A stretch of DNA of 64,000 nt from Streptomyces sp. CB02414. Its GTDB lineage: Bacteria > Actinomycetota > Actinomycetes > Streptomycetales > Streptomycetaceae. The DNA lies in the NCBI RefSeq assembly GCF_001905385.1, contig NZ_LIPF01000015.1, forward strand, positions 49,622 to 113,621. Reading direction: 5' to 3'. The notes below the pieces were generated by a model. That model did not search any database and was not told where the DNA came from. It saw only the letters and a program-made list of their open reading frames with translations. The translations under genes and the position numbers were made by a program. Each line of letters starts with the position of its first letter. Position 1 is the first letter of the stretch. Below are positions 1 through 8,203 of this stretch, one piece after another.

Positions 1-267
1 GCGTCCAGCGCCTTTCCGTTCCCCGCCGCGAAGGTGGCCATGCGCGAGTCGGACACCGTCGCCCGCAAGGCGAAACTGCGCACCGAACGCATGCTCCCGG
101 TACCAGAAGCGGTGTCCCCCGACGGCCGGGTCTTCATGCAGGCCCACCTGAAGATCGGCGGGGGCAACACAATCGCCCCTCGCCTTCACTTCTACGACGA
201 CTGTCCTCGCTCAGGGAAGATGTACGTCGGCTACCTCGGCCCCCACCTGCGCAACACCCTCACCTGA
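1..267 (+). CDS. C-terminal end of an unrecognised protein (5' end outside window)
   Basis: The reading frame is open from the first base of the window to a TGA at 265-267, so these are the last 88 residues of a longer protein. The internal ATG at 34 has no ribosome binding site and is probably not the start. The segment contains a conserved-looking core with SPDGRVFMQAHLKIG followed by APRLHFYDD and YVGYLGPHLRNTLT. I do not recognise the family and assign no function. A hairpin follows at 290-316. The downstream genes are on the opposite strand, so this gene ends a rightward unit. Confidence 0.55.
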   Translation, partial: ASSAFPFPAAKVAMRESDTVARKAKLRTERMLPVPEAVSPDGRVFMQAHLKIGGGNTIAPRLHFYDDCPRSGKMYVGYLGPHLRNTLT

Positions 268-289
268 CGCCTCGGCGGTAGAAAGGAGT

Positions 290-316
290 GTGCCGTCCGG
301 ACGCACCCGACGGCAC
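290..316. terminator. Hairpin between convergent genes
   Basis: GTGCCGTC pairs with GACGGCAC, and the stem extends to 11 bp with one mismatch around a 5-nt loop. It sits between the partial rightward gene and the leftward DUF397 gene, so it could stop transcription from both sides. There is no U-tract, as is usual in high-GC actinobacteria. Confidence 0.45.
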
Positions 317-326
317 CCCCGCAAGC

Positions 327-518
327 TCAGCGCTCCGACGCGAACCGCACGAACGTCCGCCAGCCGTCACGGCCGACCGCGAAGGCCGGGCGGGTCACGT
401 CCTTGGAGTCCCGTACGTGGATGGCCTGCTCGGTGACGGCGACCTCCACGCAACTGTCGCCCTGGCTGCCGCTGTAGCTGGACTTGAACCAGGCGAGTTC
501 CGCCGTAGCACTGTTCAT
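327..518 (-). CDS. DUF397 domain protein
   Basis: A 63-residue protein with the DUF397 pattern: a WFKSSYSGSQGDSCVEVA core and a DSKD-xTRPAFAV-xxxW tail. In Streptomyces, DUF397 proteins (BldB-like in size and context) are encoded next to XRE-DUF5753 regulators and HATPase anti-sigma-like proteins, and are thought to act with them in developmental or antibiotic control. Its ATG at 518 overlaps the stop of the upstream regulator by 4 bp (ATGA), indicating translational coupling. The biochemical role of the family is not settled. Confidence 0.9.
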   Translation of the reverse strand: MNSATAELAWFKSSYSGSQGDSCVEVAVTEQAIHVRDSKDVTRPAFAVGRDGWRTFVRFASER

Positions 519-1396
519 AGCTCTCCTCGCAGTCGCTCCAGCAGGTCCCGCGATTCCTGGGGGTTCAGGGCCTGCGACCGCAGTGTTTCATAGCGCTGGC
601 AGAGCAGACTCATCTCTTTCGGGTCGGAGATCAGCCGTCCGTTCTGCTGTCCCTCGGAATACCCGAGCCGCCGCCCTTCCAAGGTCTCCAGAACCTGCAC
701 GGGCCCGTCCAGACACGCATGCAACGCTGCCCCCACCGGCACCACCTGAAGCGTCACGTTGCGCGGAGCGGTCAGCTCAAGGACGTGATCCAACAGGCCG
801 CGCATCGCCTCCGCGTCCCCGAATCGCCGCCGGAACACGTGCTCCTCAACGATGAAGCTGAACGGCACGGTAGGCCGCTCCCGCAGTATCGCCTGCCGTT
901 CCATCCGTGCGGCAAGCTGCTCTTCCAGCTCCTCGTCGGTCCGCAAGGGGATGGTGCCCTCGAACACAGCCCGCGCATACTCTTCCGACTGCAACAACCC
1001 CGGCACCAACCGGCACTCATACGTACTCAGACTCACCGCCTCCCGCTCCAGCCGAGCCCACCGCCGGAACCACGCAGCCAGCCCCGCCTCGCCCCGCGTG
1101 AGATGCCGCGCGGCCCTCCGCAGCGCACCCGTGTTGCCCAGCGCTTCCTCCGCCCGCTCCACGAACGCCTCGTCCGGCATCCGGCGGCCCAACTCCACGG
1201 ACTCGACCGTGTGCTTGGAGTACTGGACCATCGCGGCGAACTCGGCCCGGCTGAGCCCCGCGTGCTCGCGCAACGCCTGGACGAACGCGCCGAACGTACG
1301 CAGACTGTCAGAAGGGTGGGGTTCCCGCTCCCCCTCCGGAACCGTATGGGCACTGGCGCCGACGCCCACAGCCACCTCGCCTTCGACGATGTCCAT
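515..1396 (-). CDS. XRE-family HTH regulator with DUF5753 C-terminal domain
   Basis: A 293-residue protein. Residues about 33-95 form an XRE helix-turn-helix (FVQALREHAGLSRAEFAAMVQYSKHTVESVE). From about residue 105 to the end it matches the DUF5753 pattern (WFRRWARLEREAVSLSTYE, VPGLLQSEEYARAVF, then the SEQQNGRLI/ISDP-like end region). The ATG at 1396 has a purine-rich GGAGAGAGGGG upstream. It is coupled by a 4-bp overlap to the DUF397 gene and is divergent from an anti-sigma-like ATPase at 1554, reproducing the WhiJ/AbaA-type triad known in streptomycetes. Likely a DNA-binding repressor whose ligand or partner is the DUF397 protein (inference). Confidence 0.9.
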   Translation of the reverse strand: MDIVEGEVAVGVGASAHTVPEGEREPHPSDSLRTFGAFVQALREHAGLSRAEFAAMVQYSKHTVESVELGRRMPDEAFVERAEEALGNTGALRRAARHLTRGEAGLAAWFRRWARLEREAVSLSTYECRLVPGLLQSEEYARAVFEGTIPLRTDEELEEQLAARMERQAILRERPTVPFSFIVEEHVFRRRFGDAEAMRGLLDHVLELTAPRNVTLQVVPVGAALHACLDGPVQVLETLEGRRLGYSEGQQNGRLISDPKEMSLLCQRYETLRSQALNPQESRDLLERLRGEL

Positions 1397-1484
1397 CCGC
1401 CGCCCCTCTCTCCAGCCCCTCGGACCACCACAGGTTCACCACTCAGCGTGACGGCCCACCATACGTACTGTCCACTCCGCGTGC

Positions 1485-1507
1485 CCGTACGCTGACTCCG
1501 CGTACGG
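1485..1507. promoter_or_regulatory. Perfect inverted repeat in a divergent promoter region
   Basis: CCGTACGC and GCGTACGG flank a 7-nt spacer, giving perfect 8-bp arms between the XRE gene (leftward) and the ATPase gene (rightward). A possible leftward -10 (TATGGT, 1463-1458) lies nearby, without a convincing -35. The placement suits an operator for the adjacent XRE regulator; this is inference. Confidence 0.45.
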
Positions 1508-1553
1508 GGTGCGGCGCTCGCGACCGGCCGCACCCGCACGCCACGCTGGCGCC

Positions 1554-2000
1554 ATGAACCAACCCGCTCCCCAACTCAGCACCCCTCACCTCAGCTTCAC
1601 GCAGTTGCTCTCCCCCACCCGCCGCGGAGCCCGGCTCGCCCGCCTGCTCACCGTGAGCCAACTACGAGCCTGGTGCGCTCCGCAGGACCTCACGGAGCGT
1701 GCCGAACTCGTCGTCGCGGAGCTGGCGGCCAACGCCGTCCTCCACGGTCACGTGGCCGGTCGCAGCTTCCGCCTGACCCTCGTGTTCAACGCTGCGGCCT
1801 GCCACCTCCGGGTCGACGTCACCGACCCGCGCGGGGACAGATGGCCACAGGCATGCCCGGCGGGCGCCGCACCCGAGGCGCTGCTCCGCGCCGGCGGACG
1901 CGGCCTCGCGCTCGTCGACGCGCTCGCCGACCGCTGGGAGACGCTTGCCTTCCCGCCCAGCGGCAAGACCGTACGGGCCGAACTGACCGGTCCGACCTGA
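1554..2000 (+). CDS. HATPase-domain anti-sigma-factor-like protein
   Basis: A 148-residue protein of the RsbW/SpoIIAB-like histidine-kinase ATPase fold. The N-box region reads AELVVAELAANAVLHGHVAG and the G-box region GGRGLALVDALADRW. An upstream in-frame ATG at 1509 exists, but 1554 (MNQPAPQ) fits the family start better. Such short stand-alone ATPases in Streptomyces accompany XRE/DUF397 pairs and may bind sigma or anti-anti-sigma factors. No partner gene is adjacent. Transcribed divergently from the XRE-DUF397 pair. Confidence 0.85.
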   Translation: MNQPAPQLSTPHLSFTQLLSPTRRGARLARLLTVSQLRAWCAPQDLTERAELVVAELAANAVLHGHVAGRSFRLTLVFNAAACHLRVDVTDPRGDRWPQACPAGAAPEALLRAGGRGLALVDALADRWETLAFPPSGKTVRAELTGPT

Positions 2001-2045
2001 GACAGGCGCCCGGCGCAATCCAGCCACCCCTCACCCGGACGCGCG

Positions 2046-2090
2046 TTGACGTTGCCAACAGGCCCTCCTTACGGTGATCCTTGCGCAAGG
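2046..2090 (+). promoter_or_regulatory. Promoter and palindromic operator of the Hsp70 operon
   Basis: TTGACG (2046-2051), an 18-bp spacer and TACGGT (2070-2075) form a vegetative-type promoter. Immediately downstream, CCTTGCGCAAGG (2079-2090) is a perfect 12-bp palindrome over the expected transcription start, suitable for a repressor. It matches neither the HspR HAIR motif (CTTGAGT-N7-ACTCAAG) nor CIRCE, so this chaperone set is probably not under the classical heat-shock repressors. Confidence 0.55.
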
Positions 2091-2116
2091 CGGGGGATCA
2101 AGGGAGACGTCGGATC

Positions 2117-3961
2117 GTGCGGGTGCGGGACACAGGGGGAGCAGGCCGGACGGCCTCGGTGCGCGATCTGCTGGCCGCAGCCGAACGTGCCGTCCTCCGA
2201 GCAGAGTTCCACGTCGCGCACCCCGTACTGCGCCGACTACAGGCCGAGTACGGCGCGCCGGAAGACTACGACGAAGCGGTGCGGTACGACGTCCTCTGGG
2301 CCGCGTTGGCCGCTCGGGCCGGCAACTGGCCGGAGGCGGTCCGTCGGTGCCCCGACGCCGATGACCTGACGATGGCGGAGACGGGCGTCGTCCACGCCCT
2401 CGCGGTGACTGCCCTCCGCAGGCTCAGCGACGAGGAACGGTCCGCCGACGCCCACACCGCGGCGCTCGTGATCGTGCTGTGGGCGTACCTCCTGGACGAG
2501 GACGATCCCGGCGACTTCCGCGGCATGCTCACCGGACGGCGCGGGGCCCCCGTCCCCGACAAGGACTGGGACAAGGCCCGCGACCACCTGCACGGACGGA
2601 TCACCGACCTGCTGCACGCCCTGGACGTCCGGGCGAGCCGGGACGCACTCGGCGCCTGGCAGACGGCCTGGGAGGCGGAACGCCTCTTCCCTGTCGTCGC
2701 CCCTGCCGAGGCCGGGTCGGACGGCCTGATTCCGTTGAAGGACGCCGCCCGGCATCTCATCCGGGGCGGTCGCCGGGTCGAACTCCTCGACGCCTACACC
2801 ACGCGCCATCCCGACCCCGCCACCTGGATCGAGGACGCACCCGACCACCGGGCCTGTGCGGGGCCGGTGGCCGAGGCCGTGGCGGAGCGCGGCCGGGACC
2901 GGGTGCCGGCCGGCGAGTGGAGCGAGGCGCTGTCGGACTTCAGCACGGCGGCACGCCTGGGGCGCAGGCCGGGAGCCAGGGAGACGGCGGCCATCCTCCA
3001 CGCGGCGAAGAATGTCGGTCGTGGGCGCGCCGGGCACGGATACTCCCCCATCACGCGCATCCAGGGTCTCGAGATCGCACACGCACTGCTGCCGCAGGAC
3101 ACCTCCGTGGCCGCCGAGCTGACCGCCGAGCTGGTGCGGCAAGGGCAGAAGGTCCTGCGGAGCGACCCCGAGCAGAGCCGGAAGCGCTTCGCTCGGGCCC
3201 TCGTGGTCACCCCTCGGGACCGGGACGCCAGGTCGGGCCTCGACGACCACCTGAAGGAGGACCTGCGCCGGTCGCTCGACGGTGCGTCGGGCGGGGACAG
3301 GCCGCGGGTCGGCGAGGTGCAGGGCCTGCTGGACCGCGACCCGGAGTGCGATGCGGCCCGGCGGTGGCTCCGGGAGCACTTTGCGGGGCAGGCCGTCACG
3401 GAGGCTTCCGGGGGTCGGCTCACTCCGGCACGGGCCGCCGTACGGAAGGTGCTCGAGTACGACGGTGCGGGCGGCGAAGGTTACGAGGACGCACTCCTCG
3501 ATCAAGTGCTCGTCAACCTCCTGGTACTCGCGGCCGGGAGAACCGGCGCCGAGGGCGGGCGTGCCGCCCTGGAGCGTCGCGTCGAGTTGCTGTGCGTCGC
3601 CGACGGCCTCGCCGTCCCCGCCGCCCACGGCCACCACGTCAGGGAGGCGCGCGACGAGGCCCTCCTGCACCTCGCGGAGCACTTGGAGGCCACCGCGACC
3701 CCGTCGGACGTCATCGAGTTGTTCCTCCAGGACCGGATGCGGACCGGTGTCAGCGCACGGTTCGACCAGACCGTGGAGACCGCCTACCTGAAGCGGGCCC
3801 GGGCGCGTGAGCGCGCCGGCGATCCGGGCGGGGCGCGGCGCGACCGCGCGTGCGCGGCACGGATCGGTGCCGGGCTGCCCGAGCAGGGTCTGCTCTTCGG
3901 GCCCGGTCCCCGCCCTCGCAGAGCGAGTCACGACGACACCGGCCAGGAGGCCCTCTTTTGA
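2117..3961 (+). CDS. Helical-repeat (TPR-like) protein of the Hsp70 cassette
   Basis: A 614-residue, largely alpha-helical protein rich in Ala/Arg/Leu/Asp, with repeated helix pairs such as AAERAVLRAEFHVAHPVLRRL, SRKRFARALVVTPRDRDARSGL and AYLKRARARERAGDPGGARRDRACA, typical of degenerate TPR arrays. The GTG at 2117 is preferred over a TTG at 2081 because AGGGAG lies at ideal spacing. First gene of a four-gene operon ending in an Hsp70-like protein; its stop overlaps the next start (TTGA). By context it may be a co-chaperone or substrate adaptor. An HPD tripeptide near residue 240 is not set in a J-domain, so I do not call it a DnaJ. Confidence 0.65.
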   Translation: MRVRDTGGAGRTASVRDLLAAAERAVLRAEFHVAHPVLRRLQAEYGAPEDYDEAVRYDVLWAALAARAGNWPEAVRRCPDADDLTMAETGVVHALAVTALRRLSDEERSADAHTAALVIVLWAYLLDEDDPGDFRGMLTGRRGAPVPDKDWDKARDHLHGRITDLLHALDVRASRDALGAWQTAWEAERLFPVVAPAEAGSDGLIPLKDAARHLIRGGRRVELLDAYTTRHPDPATWIEDAPDHRACAGPVAEAVAERGRDRVPAGEWSEALSDFSTAARLGRRPGARETAAILHAAKNVGRGRAGHGYSPITRIQGLEIAHALLPQDTSVAAELTAELVRQGQKVLRSDPEQSRKRFARALVVTPRDRDARSGLDDHLKEDLRRSLDGASGGDRPRVGEVQGLLDRDPECDAARRWLREHFAGQAVTEASGGRLTPARAAVRKVLEYDGAGGEGYEDALLDQVLVNLLVLAAGRTGAEGGRAALERRVELLCVADGLAVPAAHGHHVREARDEALLHLAEHLEATATPSDVIELFLQDRMRTGVSARFDQTVETAYLKRARARERAGDPGGARRDRACAARIGAGLPEQGLLFGPGPRPRRASHDDTGQEALF

Positions 3962-4284
3962 CCGCCACCGCAGGCAAATCCGCCCGGGACAGGCCGGTCG
4001 GGCCGGGCAGTGAGGACCCCTCAGTCCCCCCGATCCCCTGGTTCGGCCCCACGCTCCACGAACTCGTGCCCGGCATCCCACCCGGCACCCGGCCCTTCCC
4101 CCTGCGCAGACTGGCGGCGAAGGCGCTCACCGAGGCCCGTCGGGACCCGGCCCGGCACCAGCTCCTCCAGCATGCCGACCGGTCCTCCAGCAGCCCCGTC
4201 ACCGCCCTCGTCGCCGAAATGCTCACCCCTCCCCTGCCACCGCCCGCAGCCGAGACCGGGCACGCCACCGAGGAGCAACCGTGA
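3958..4284 (+). CDS. Small unrecognised protein of the Hsp70 cassette
   Basis: A 108-residue protein. The start is a TTG at 3958 that overlaps the preceding TGA, with AGGAGG at 3945-3950, 7 nt upstream; this outweighs in-frame starts further upstream, which lie deep inside the previous gene. It ends in a GTGA overlap with the GrpE-like gene. Proline-rich ends flank a helical middle (PFPLRRLAAKALTEARRDP, SPVTALVAEML). No family recognised. The strict coupling on both sides argues for a subunit or cofactor of the Hsp70 machine. Confidence 0.7.
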   Translation: MTATAGKSARDRPVGPGSEDPSVPPIPWFGPTLHELVPGIPPGTRPFPLRRLAAKALTEARRDPARHQLLQHADRSSSSPVTALVAEMLTPPLPPPAAETGHATEEQP

Positions 4285-4919
4285 CCGACCCCGCTCGGGC
4301 CGCCACCGCCGGCCCGCCGTCCGAACTCGACAAGCTGCGGCGCCGGGTCGAGGCGCTGTCCGGCAAACGGGACGAGGCGGAGGCCCGGTTGCGCGCCCTG
4401 CTGGACGCCCTGCTGCCACTGGACGACGTGCTCGCCGACACCCGCCGCCGGGCAGGTGCCCTCCAAGGGGCCCGCTCCGCGCGCGAGACGGCGTCGGCCG
4501 CCATCGCGCTGGGCGAGCAGATCGACGCCGCGCACCGGATGCTGCGCGACGAGTTCGCCCGGCACGACGTCGCTCCGATGGACGTCGTGGGCTACGCGGC
4601 CGACCCCGCGACCATGCGCGTCGTCGGTACCGAGCCCCATCCGACCCGGCCGCACGGCACGGTACTGAGGGAGAAGATCACCGGCTTCCGCATGGGTGCC
4701 GCCACCCTGAGACCCGCGGAGGTGGTCATCGCGGTGCCCGGCCCCGCACCCGTACCCGAGTCCGGGACGCCGGAAGAGGCGGCCGCGGACGCCTCCGCCC
4801 CCGCGACACTCCCGGTTGGCGGAAAACGGTCACAGCCCCGGCGCACCACCCGCGCCCAGCGAAGCCTGCCGTACAAGCCCTCGGCCGGGCGCGGGCGCCG
4901 CTCCCGCCGCCGCGCCTGA
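4281..4919 (+). CDS. Divergent GrpE-like nucleotide exchange factor
   Basis: A 212-residue protein. Residues about 12-95 are a long, charged coiled coil (ELDKLRRRVEALSGKRDEAEARLRALL). Residues about 96-155 match the GrpE beta-domain order: HDVAPMDVVGYAADP, then HGTVLREKITGFRMGAATLRPAEVVIA, compared with the family pattern of a G-P-D turn, GTV, GYR, LRPA-V-VA. The C-terminus is a basic Arg/Lys-rich tail not usual for GrpE. GTG start overlapping the previous stop. It is followed 79 bp later by the Hsp70-like gene, so it is probably its dedicated exchange factor. The similarity is by pattern, so a helical protein of other function is possible. Confidence 0.7.
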   Translation: MTDPARAATAGPPSELDKLRRRVEALSGKRDEAEARLRALLDALLPLDDVLADTRRRAGALQGARSARETASAAIALGEQIDAAHRMLRDEFARHDVAPMDVVGYAADPATMRVVGTEPHPTRPHGTVLREKITGFRMGAATLRPAEVVIAVPGPAPVPESGTPEEAAADASAPATLPVGGKRSQPRRTTRAQRSLPYKPSAGRGRRSRRRA

Positions 4920-4998
4920 ACCGACGGCCGCACCGCCCGGTGCCCCGTACCGCACTTCCCGTCCACGGCACTCCACGACGATCAGGAAGCATTCCTCC

Positions 4999-7500
4999 AT
5001 GCACCGGACCCTCGGCATCGACCTCGGTACCACCAACTCCGTCACGGCGTGGCTGCACGACGGTGCCCCCGCCGTCCTGCCCAACCGGCACGGCGAACAG
5101 GCCACGCCGTCGGCGGTCGGGGTAGACGCGAGCGGCACCCTGCTGATCGGCAGGGAAGCCCTCAACTGGCGGGACGGAGACCCTCGCTCGGTGATCACCG
5201 AGGTCAAGCGTCTGATCGGGCGGCGGTGGGACGACGCCCTCGTGCAGCAGGCCCTCAGCACACGGCCGGACGACGCGCCGTCCGTCCGGGCCGCCGCCGA
5301 CGGCTCGGTGGAGATCCGGCTCGGCGAGCACTACCTCTCCCCGGTGCAGGTCTCCGCCGTACTGCTCCGGCGGCTCAAGAAGGACGCCGAGGACGCCGCG
5401 GGCGTGTCGTTCCGGCGTGCCGTGATCACCGTTCCCGCGTATTTCGCCGAACCGCAGTTCGCCGCCGTACGCGAGGCGGGACGGCTGGCCGGGCTGCACG
5501 TGGCGCGGATCGTGGAGGAGCCGACCGCCGCTGCGCACGCCTTCGGAGTCGGACCGGGCGGTGACGTGAGCGAGCCCAGCAGCATGCTCGTCTTCGACCT
5601 GGGCGGCGGCACCTTCGACGTGTCGATGCTGACCCTGGGCCCCGGCTACTTCTCGGTGAGTGAGCTGGGCGGTGACAACCTCCTCGGCGGCGCCGACTTC
5701 GACGCACTGCTGGACAGCCACCTTCGCCGGCAGCTCGGCGGACGCGACCACAGCGGCGAGACCGACGCCTTCCGCATCCGGGCGGCCGCCGAGCGCGCGA
5801 AGGTCGAGCTGTCCACGCGGGACACCTTCGACGTGACCCTCTCCCCGCTCGGACGCGAAGGTGGCTCCTGGTCGGGCACGGTGCGGCGCGCCGACTTCGA
5901 GGGGCTCCTCACCGATCACCTGCGCAGGATGCGGGAGACGGTCGAGTCGGTGCTGACGGGGAGCGGCGCGCTGCCCGAGGACGTCCAGCGGGTCCTCCTG
6001 GTCGGCGGCTCCACCCGCGTCCCGGCCGTCCGGCGCGGCCTTCAGGACCTGTTCGGCGAGGACAAGGTGTCGGACGCGGTGGATCCCATGCTGGTCGTCG
6101 CGCACGGCGCGGCCGTGGAGGCCGGTCTGCTGGACACCCTGGACTGCCCCGCCGAGACGTGCACCATCGAGGGAATTCCCGTCTCCGAGGACGCCTGCCC
6201 GGGCTGTGACACCCCGCTGCTGGGGAGGGCCACGGTGGAATGCCCCGGCTGCCACGTTCCCGCACCCGAGCTGACCGCCGCCTGCCCGGTGTGTCAGACG
6301 GACCTGTCCGGACTGCGGGCCGCTCCCACGACGGTCACCCGCATGGAGTGTCCGGAGTGCGGCCGTGACGACAATCCCGCCACCGCCACCAACTGTCTCG
6401 ACTGCGACGCGCGGCTGGACCTCGGCGGCCTCAAGTGCCCGGGCTGCGGGATGGTCAACGGCCCCGGTCTCACCGCGTGCTCCTTCTGCGGCGGCGACTT
6501 CGGCACCGCTCTTCCCCAGCAGGTGACGGCGCAGCACATCGGACTCGAACTCAAGGACGGCACCGTCGAGGTGCTCTTCCCCGCCGGAACCCCCTACCCG
6601 ACCGAATGGCACCGGGTGGAGGATCTCGCGGTACGCAGGAACCGCGACGAGGCGGTGCTGTTCCGTGTCTGGGAAGGGCCGCATCTGGGCTCCGCACAGC
6701 GCAACGAGTTCTGCGGCGCCCACACCGGCCGGGACGTCGACGAGACCCGTGGTGACGTGCCGATCGCCCTCCAGGTACGGCTTGACCCCGACCGGACCGT
6801 CGACCTGCAGTACCGGATCGCCTCCGGCGCATGGCAGGGCGCCCGGCTCCGGCGCAGCACCGTCTCGTCCACCGTCGGACGGAGGGCAGCCGAACTCCAC
6901 GACCGGTACGCCGGCTTCCTGTCCGACTTCGAGCGTGAGTTGACTCCCGCCGAGCGCGACACGCTGACCGAGCTGCGGAAGGACCTGGCGGCGCTGGGCC
7001 AGGGGGAGACCGTGGGCCGTTCCCTGGACGGGCTGCTGGACTCCGCCCGTGACACCCTCGACCTGTGCAAGCGTGCGCGAGGCGTCCATGCCCAGGCTGT
7101 CCTCGCGCACCGCAACGGGCCCGGGCTGCTGCCGACTGCGGTACGGGAGGAGCTGCGGGCCGCGGCGGAGGCGGTCATGGACGCGCGACGGGCCATGCGC
7201 ACCGATGCGCTGCGGAGCGTCACGGAGCGGGCCGAGGACCTGTGGACCGGTCTCGACCCGGCGGTCCGCACGGCGATCATCACCGTCGCCCTCGCCGAAC
7301 AGGACTCCTACCCAACGACCCTCCGCAAGGAGGTCCTGACCGCTCGCGACGCGCTGCGCGACGCCGTGGAACGCGGCGACCAGGCGGCTCAGGACACCGA
7401 GCTCGTTCTCCTCGGCCGCCTCGCCGAGCAGGGCCGCAGCCAGTTCGCGGACGTACGCGTCCCCTCCACCGCGGCGAGCGTTCTGCCGTCCCGGCGGTGA
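4999..7500 (+). CDS. DnaK/Hsp70-like chaperone with inserted zinc-ribbon cluster
   Basis: An 833-residue protein. Residues 1 to about 380 are an Hsp70 nucleotide-binding domain: GIDLGTTNS near the N-terminus (phosphate 1), PAYFAEPQFAAVREAGRLAGL, EEPTAAAHAFG, VFDLGGGTFDVS (phosphate 2) and LLVGGSTRVPAVR (adenosine). Residues about 383-504 hold a series of CxxC pairs (CPGC, CPVC, CPEC, CLDC, CPGC, CSFC), that is several zinc ribbons. After these a substrate-binding beta-domain pattern resumes (HIGLELKDGTVEVLFPAGTPYP, then the VPIALQVRLD region), followed by a helical tail. The start ATG at 4999 has AGGAAG 9 nt upstream; the frame is open further upstream but lacks homology. The zinc ribbons sit where canonical Hsp70 has its short interdomain linker. 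Confidence 0.88.
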   Translation: MHRTLGIDLGTTNSVTAWLHDGAPAVLPNRHGEQATPSAVGVDASGTLLIGREALNWRDGDPRSVITEVKRLIGRRWDDALVQQALSTRPDDAPSVRAAADGSVEIRLGEHYLSPVQVSAVLLRRLKKDAEDAAGVSFRRAVITVPAYFAEPQFAAVREAGRLAGLHVARIVEEPTAAAHAFGVGPGGDVSEPSSMLVFDLGGGTFDVSMLTLGPGYFSVSELGGDNLLGGADFDALLDSHLRRQLGGRDHSGETDAFRIRAAAERAKVELSTRDTFDVTLSPLGREGGSWSGTVRRADFEGLLTDHLRRMRETVESVLTGSGALPEDVQRVLLVGGSTRVPAVRRGLQDLFGEDKVSDAVDPMLVVAHGAAVEAGLLDTLDCPAETCTIEGIPVSEDACPGCDTPLLGRATVECPGCHVPAPELTAACPVCQTDLSGLRAAPTTVTRMECPECGRDDNPATATNCLDCDARLDLGGLKCPGCGMVNGPGLTACSFCGGDFGTALPQQVTAQHIGLELKDGTVEVLFPAGTPYPTEWHRVEDLAVRRNRDEAVLFRVWEGPHLGSAQRNEFCGAHTGRDVDETRGDVPIALQVRLDPDRTVDLQYRIASGAWQGARLRRSTVSSTVGRRAAELHDRYAGFLSDFERELTPAERDTLTELRKDLAALGQGETVGRSLDGLLDSARDTLDLCKRARGVHAQAVLAHRNGPGLLPTAVREELRAAAEAVMDARRAMRTDALRSVTERAEDLWTGLDPAVRTAIITVALAEQDSYPTTLRKEVLTARDALRDAVERGDQAAQDTELVLLGRLAEQGRSQFADVRVPSTAASVLPSRR

Positions 7501-7513
7501 CGGACCGCATGCT

Positions 7514-7553
7514 CCGGTGTGGTGCGGGCCGTTTCGACCCTGCACCACACCGG
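7514..7553. terminator. Strong hairpin after the Hsp70 operon
   Basis: CCGGTGTGGTGC-GGG pairs with CCCTGCACCACACCGG: a 15-bp stem with one bulged A and a 9-nt loop. It lies between the rightward Hsp70 gene and the leftward EcsC-like gene, so it can serve both. Confidence 0.7.
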
Positions 7554-7564
7554 CGCCGCGGCAA

Positions 7565-8203
7565 TCACCAAGTCCAGCTCGCCGGTGGCTGCCCGAGAAC
7601 GGACCGTGCGTACTTGATCGTCAGTCGCCCGAGCACATGGTCGCCACCCGCGCCGATCACGGCATCGACACCACGTGGCACGTGCTTGTCCAGCACCAGG
7701 ACTCCCTGCTTGCTGCCGGACCTCGTGATGAACCGCGGACCAAGCACCTTGTTGGCCCGCTTGATGGCGCTCGCGGGGATCGCCCCGGCACCGCGCCGCC
7801 CCCAGTAGGGACCGGTTCGATCGACAACTTCACCCAGGGCACGTCCCGCTCCGTGGACAAGGAGGACGATCAAGCCCAAAGGCTGTCGTCGCTCGAAGTC
7901 CTCAGGATGCAGGCCATGCACCTCGGCCAGCGACAGCAGATACTGCACTGTCGCTTCGGTGAAGGCCCTGGCATCAGCCCGAGCTGTCGGGGCCTCGGAG
8001 CCGGGCACGATCCGGGCGGCACGGGATGCGGTGATGCTGGTGAGGTAGGCGCGGTCCAACCGACAGATCAACTCCTGTGGTGTGTCGTCGGGATGGACTC
8101 TCCGCAGGCGCTCGACATTTTCCCTGGCCCGCGCCTGCTGGGAGACCATCGCGTTGTCGAGTGTCTGCTGAATCAGGCCCTTGACGTCATCAGCCATGCC
8201 CAT
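7565..8203 (-). CDS. EcsC-like protein
   Basis: A 212-residue protein of the EcsC-like group found widely in Streptomyces. Recognisable blocks: LDRAYLTSITASRAARIVPG, EATVQYLLSLAEVHGL, LGLIVLLVHGAG, GPYWGRRGAGAIPASAIKRANKVLGPRFITRSG, then GVDAVIGAGGDHVLGR near the end. The start at 8203 (MGMADDVKG) or 8197 is supported by GAGGGCGAG upstream and by where homology begins; an open frame further upstream would run into the helicase gene. It lies 110 bp downstream of the defence-operon helicase on the same strand, so it may be co-transcribed. Function of the family is unknown; membrane association has been suggested for EcsC relatives. Confidence 0.75.
   Translation of the reverse strand: MGMADDVKGLIQQTLDNAMVSQQARARENVERLRRVHPDDTPQELICRLDRAYLTSITASRAARIVPGSEAPTARADARAFTEATVQYLLSLAEVHGLHPEDFERRQPLGLIVLLVHGAGRALGEVVDRTGPYWGRRGAGAIPASAIKRANKVLGPRFITRSGSKQGVLVLDKHVPRGVDAVIGAGGDHVLGRLTIKYARSVLGQPPASWTW

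Noticed and set aside
2831..2870. HPD tripeptide in the TPR-like protein suggesting a J-domain co-chaperone
   Set aside because: The surrounding residues do not form the four-helix J-domain pattern, and the motif is in the middle of a helical-repeat region; HPD by chance is common in proteins of this composition.
2237..4081. Long leftward open frames opposite the TPR-like and Hsp70 genes
   Set aside because: They are mirror frames of high-GC coding DNA without motifs or start signals.
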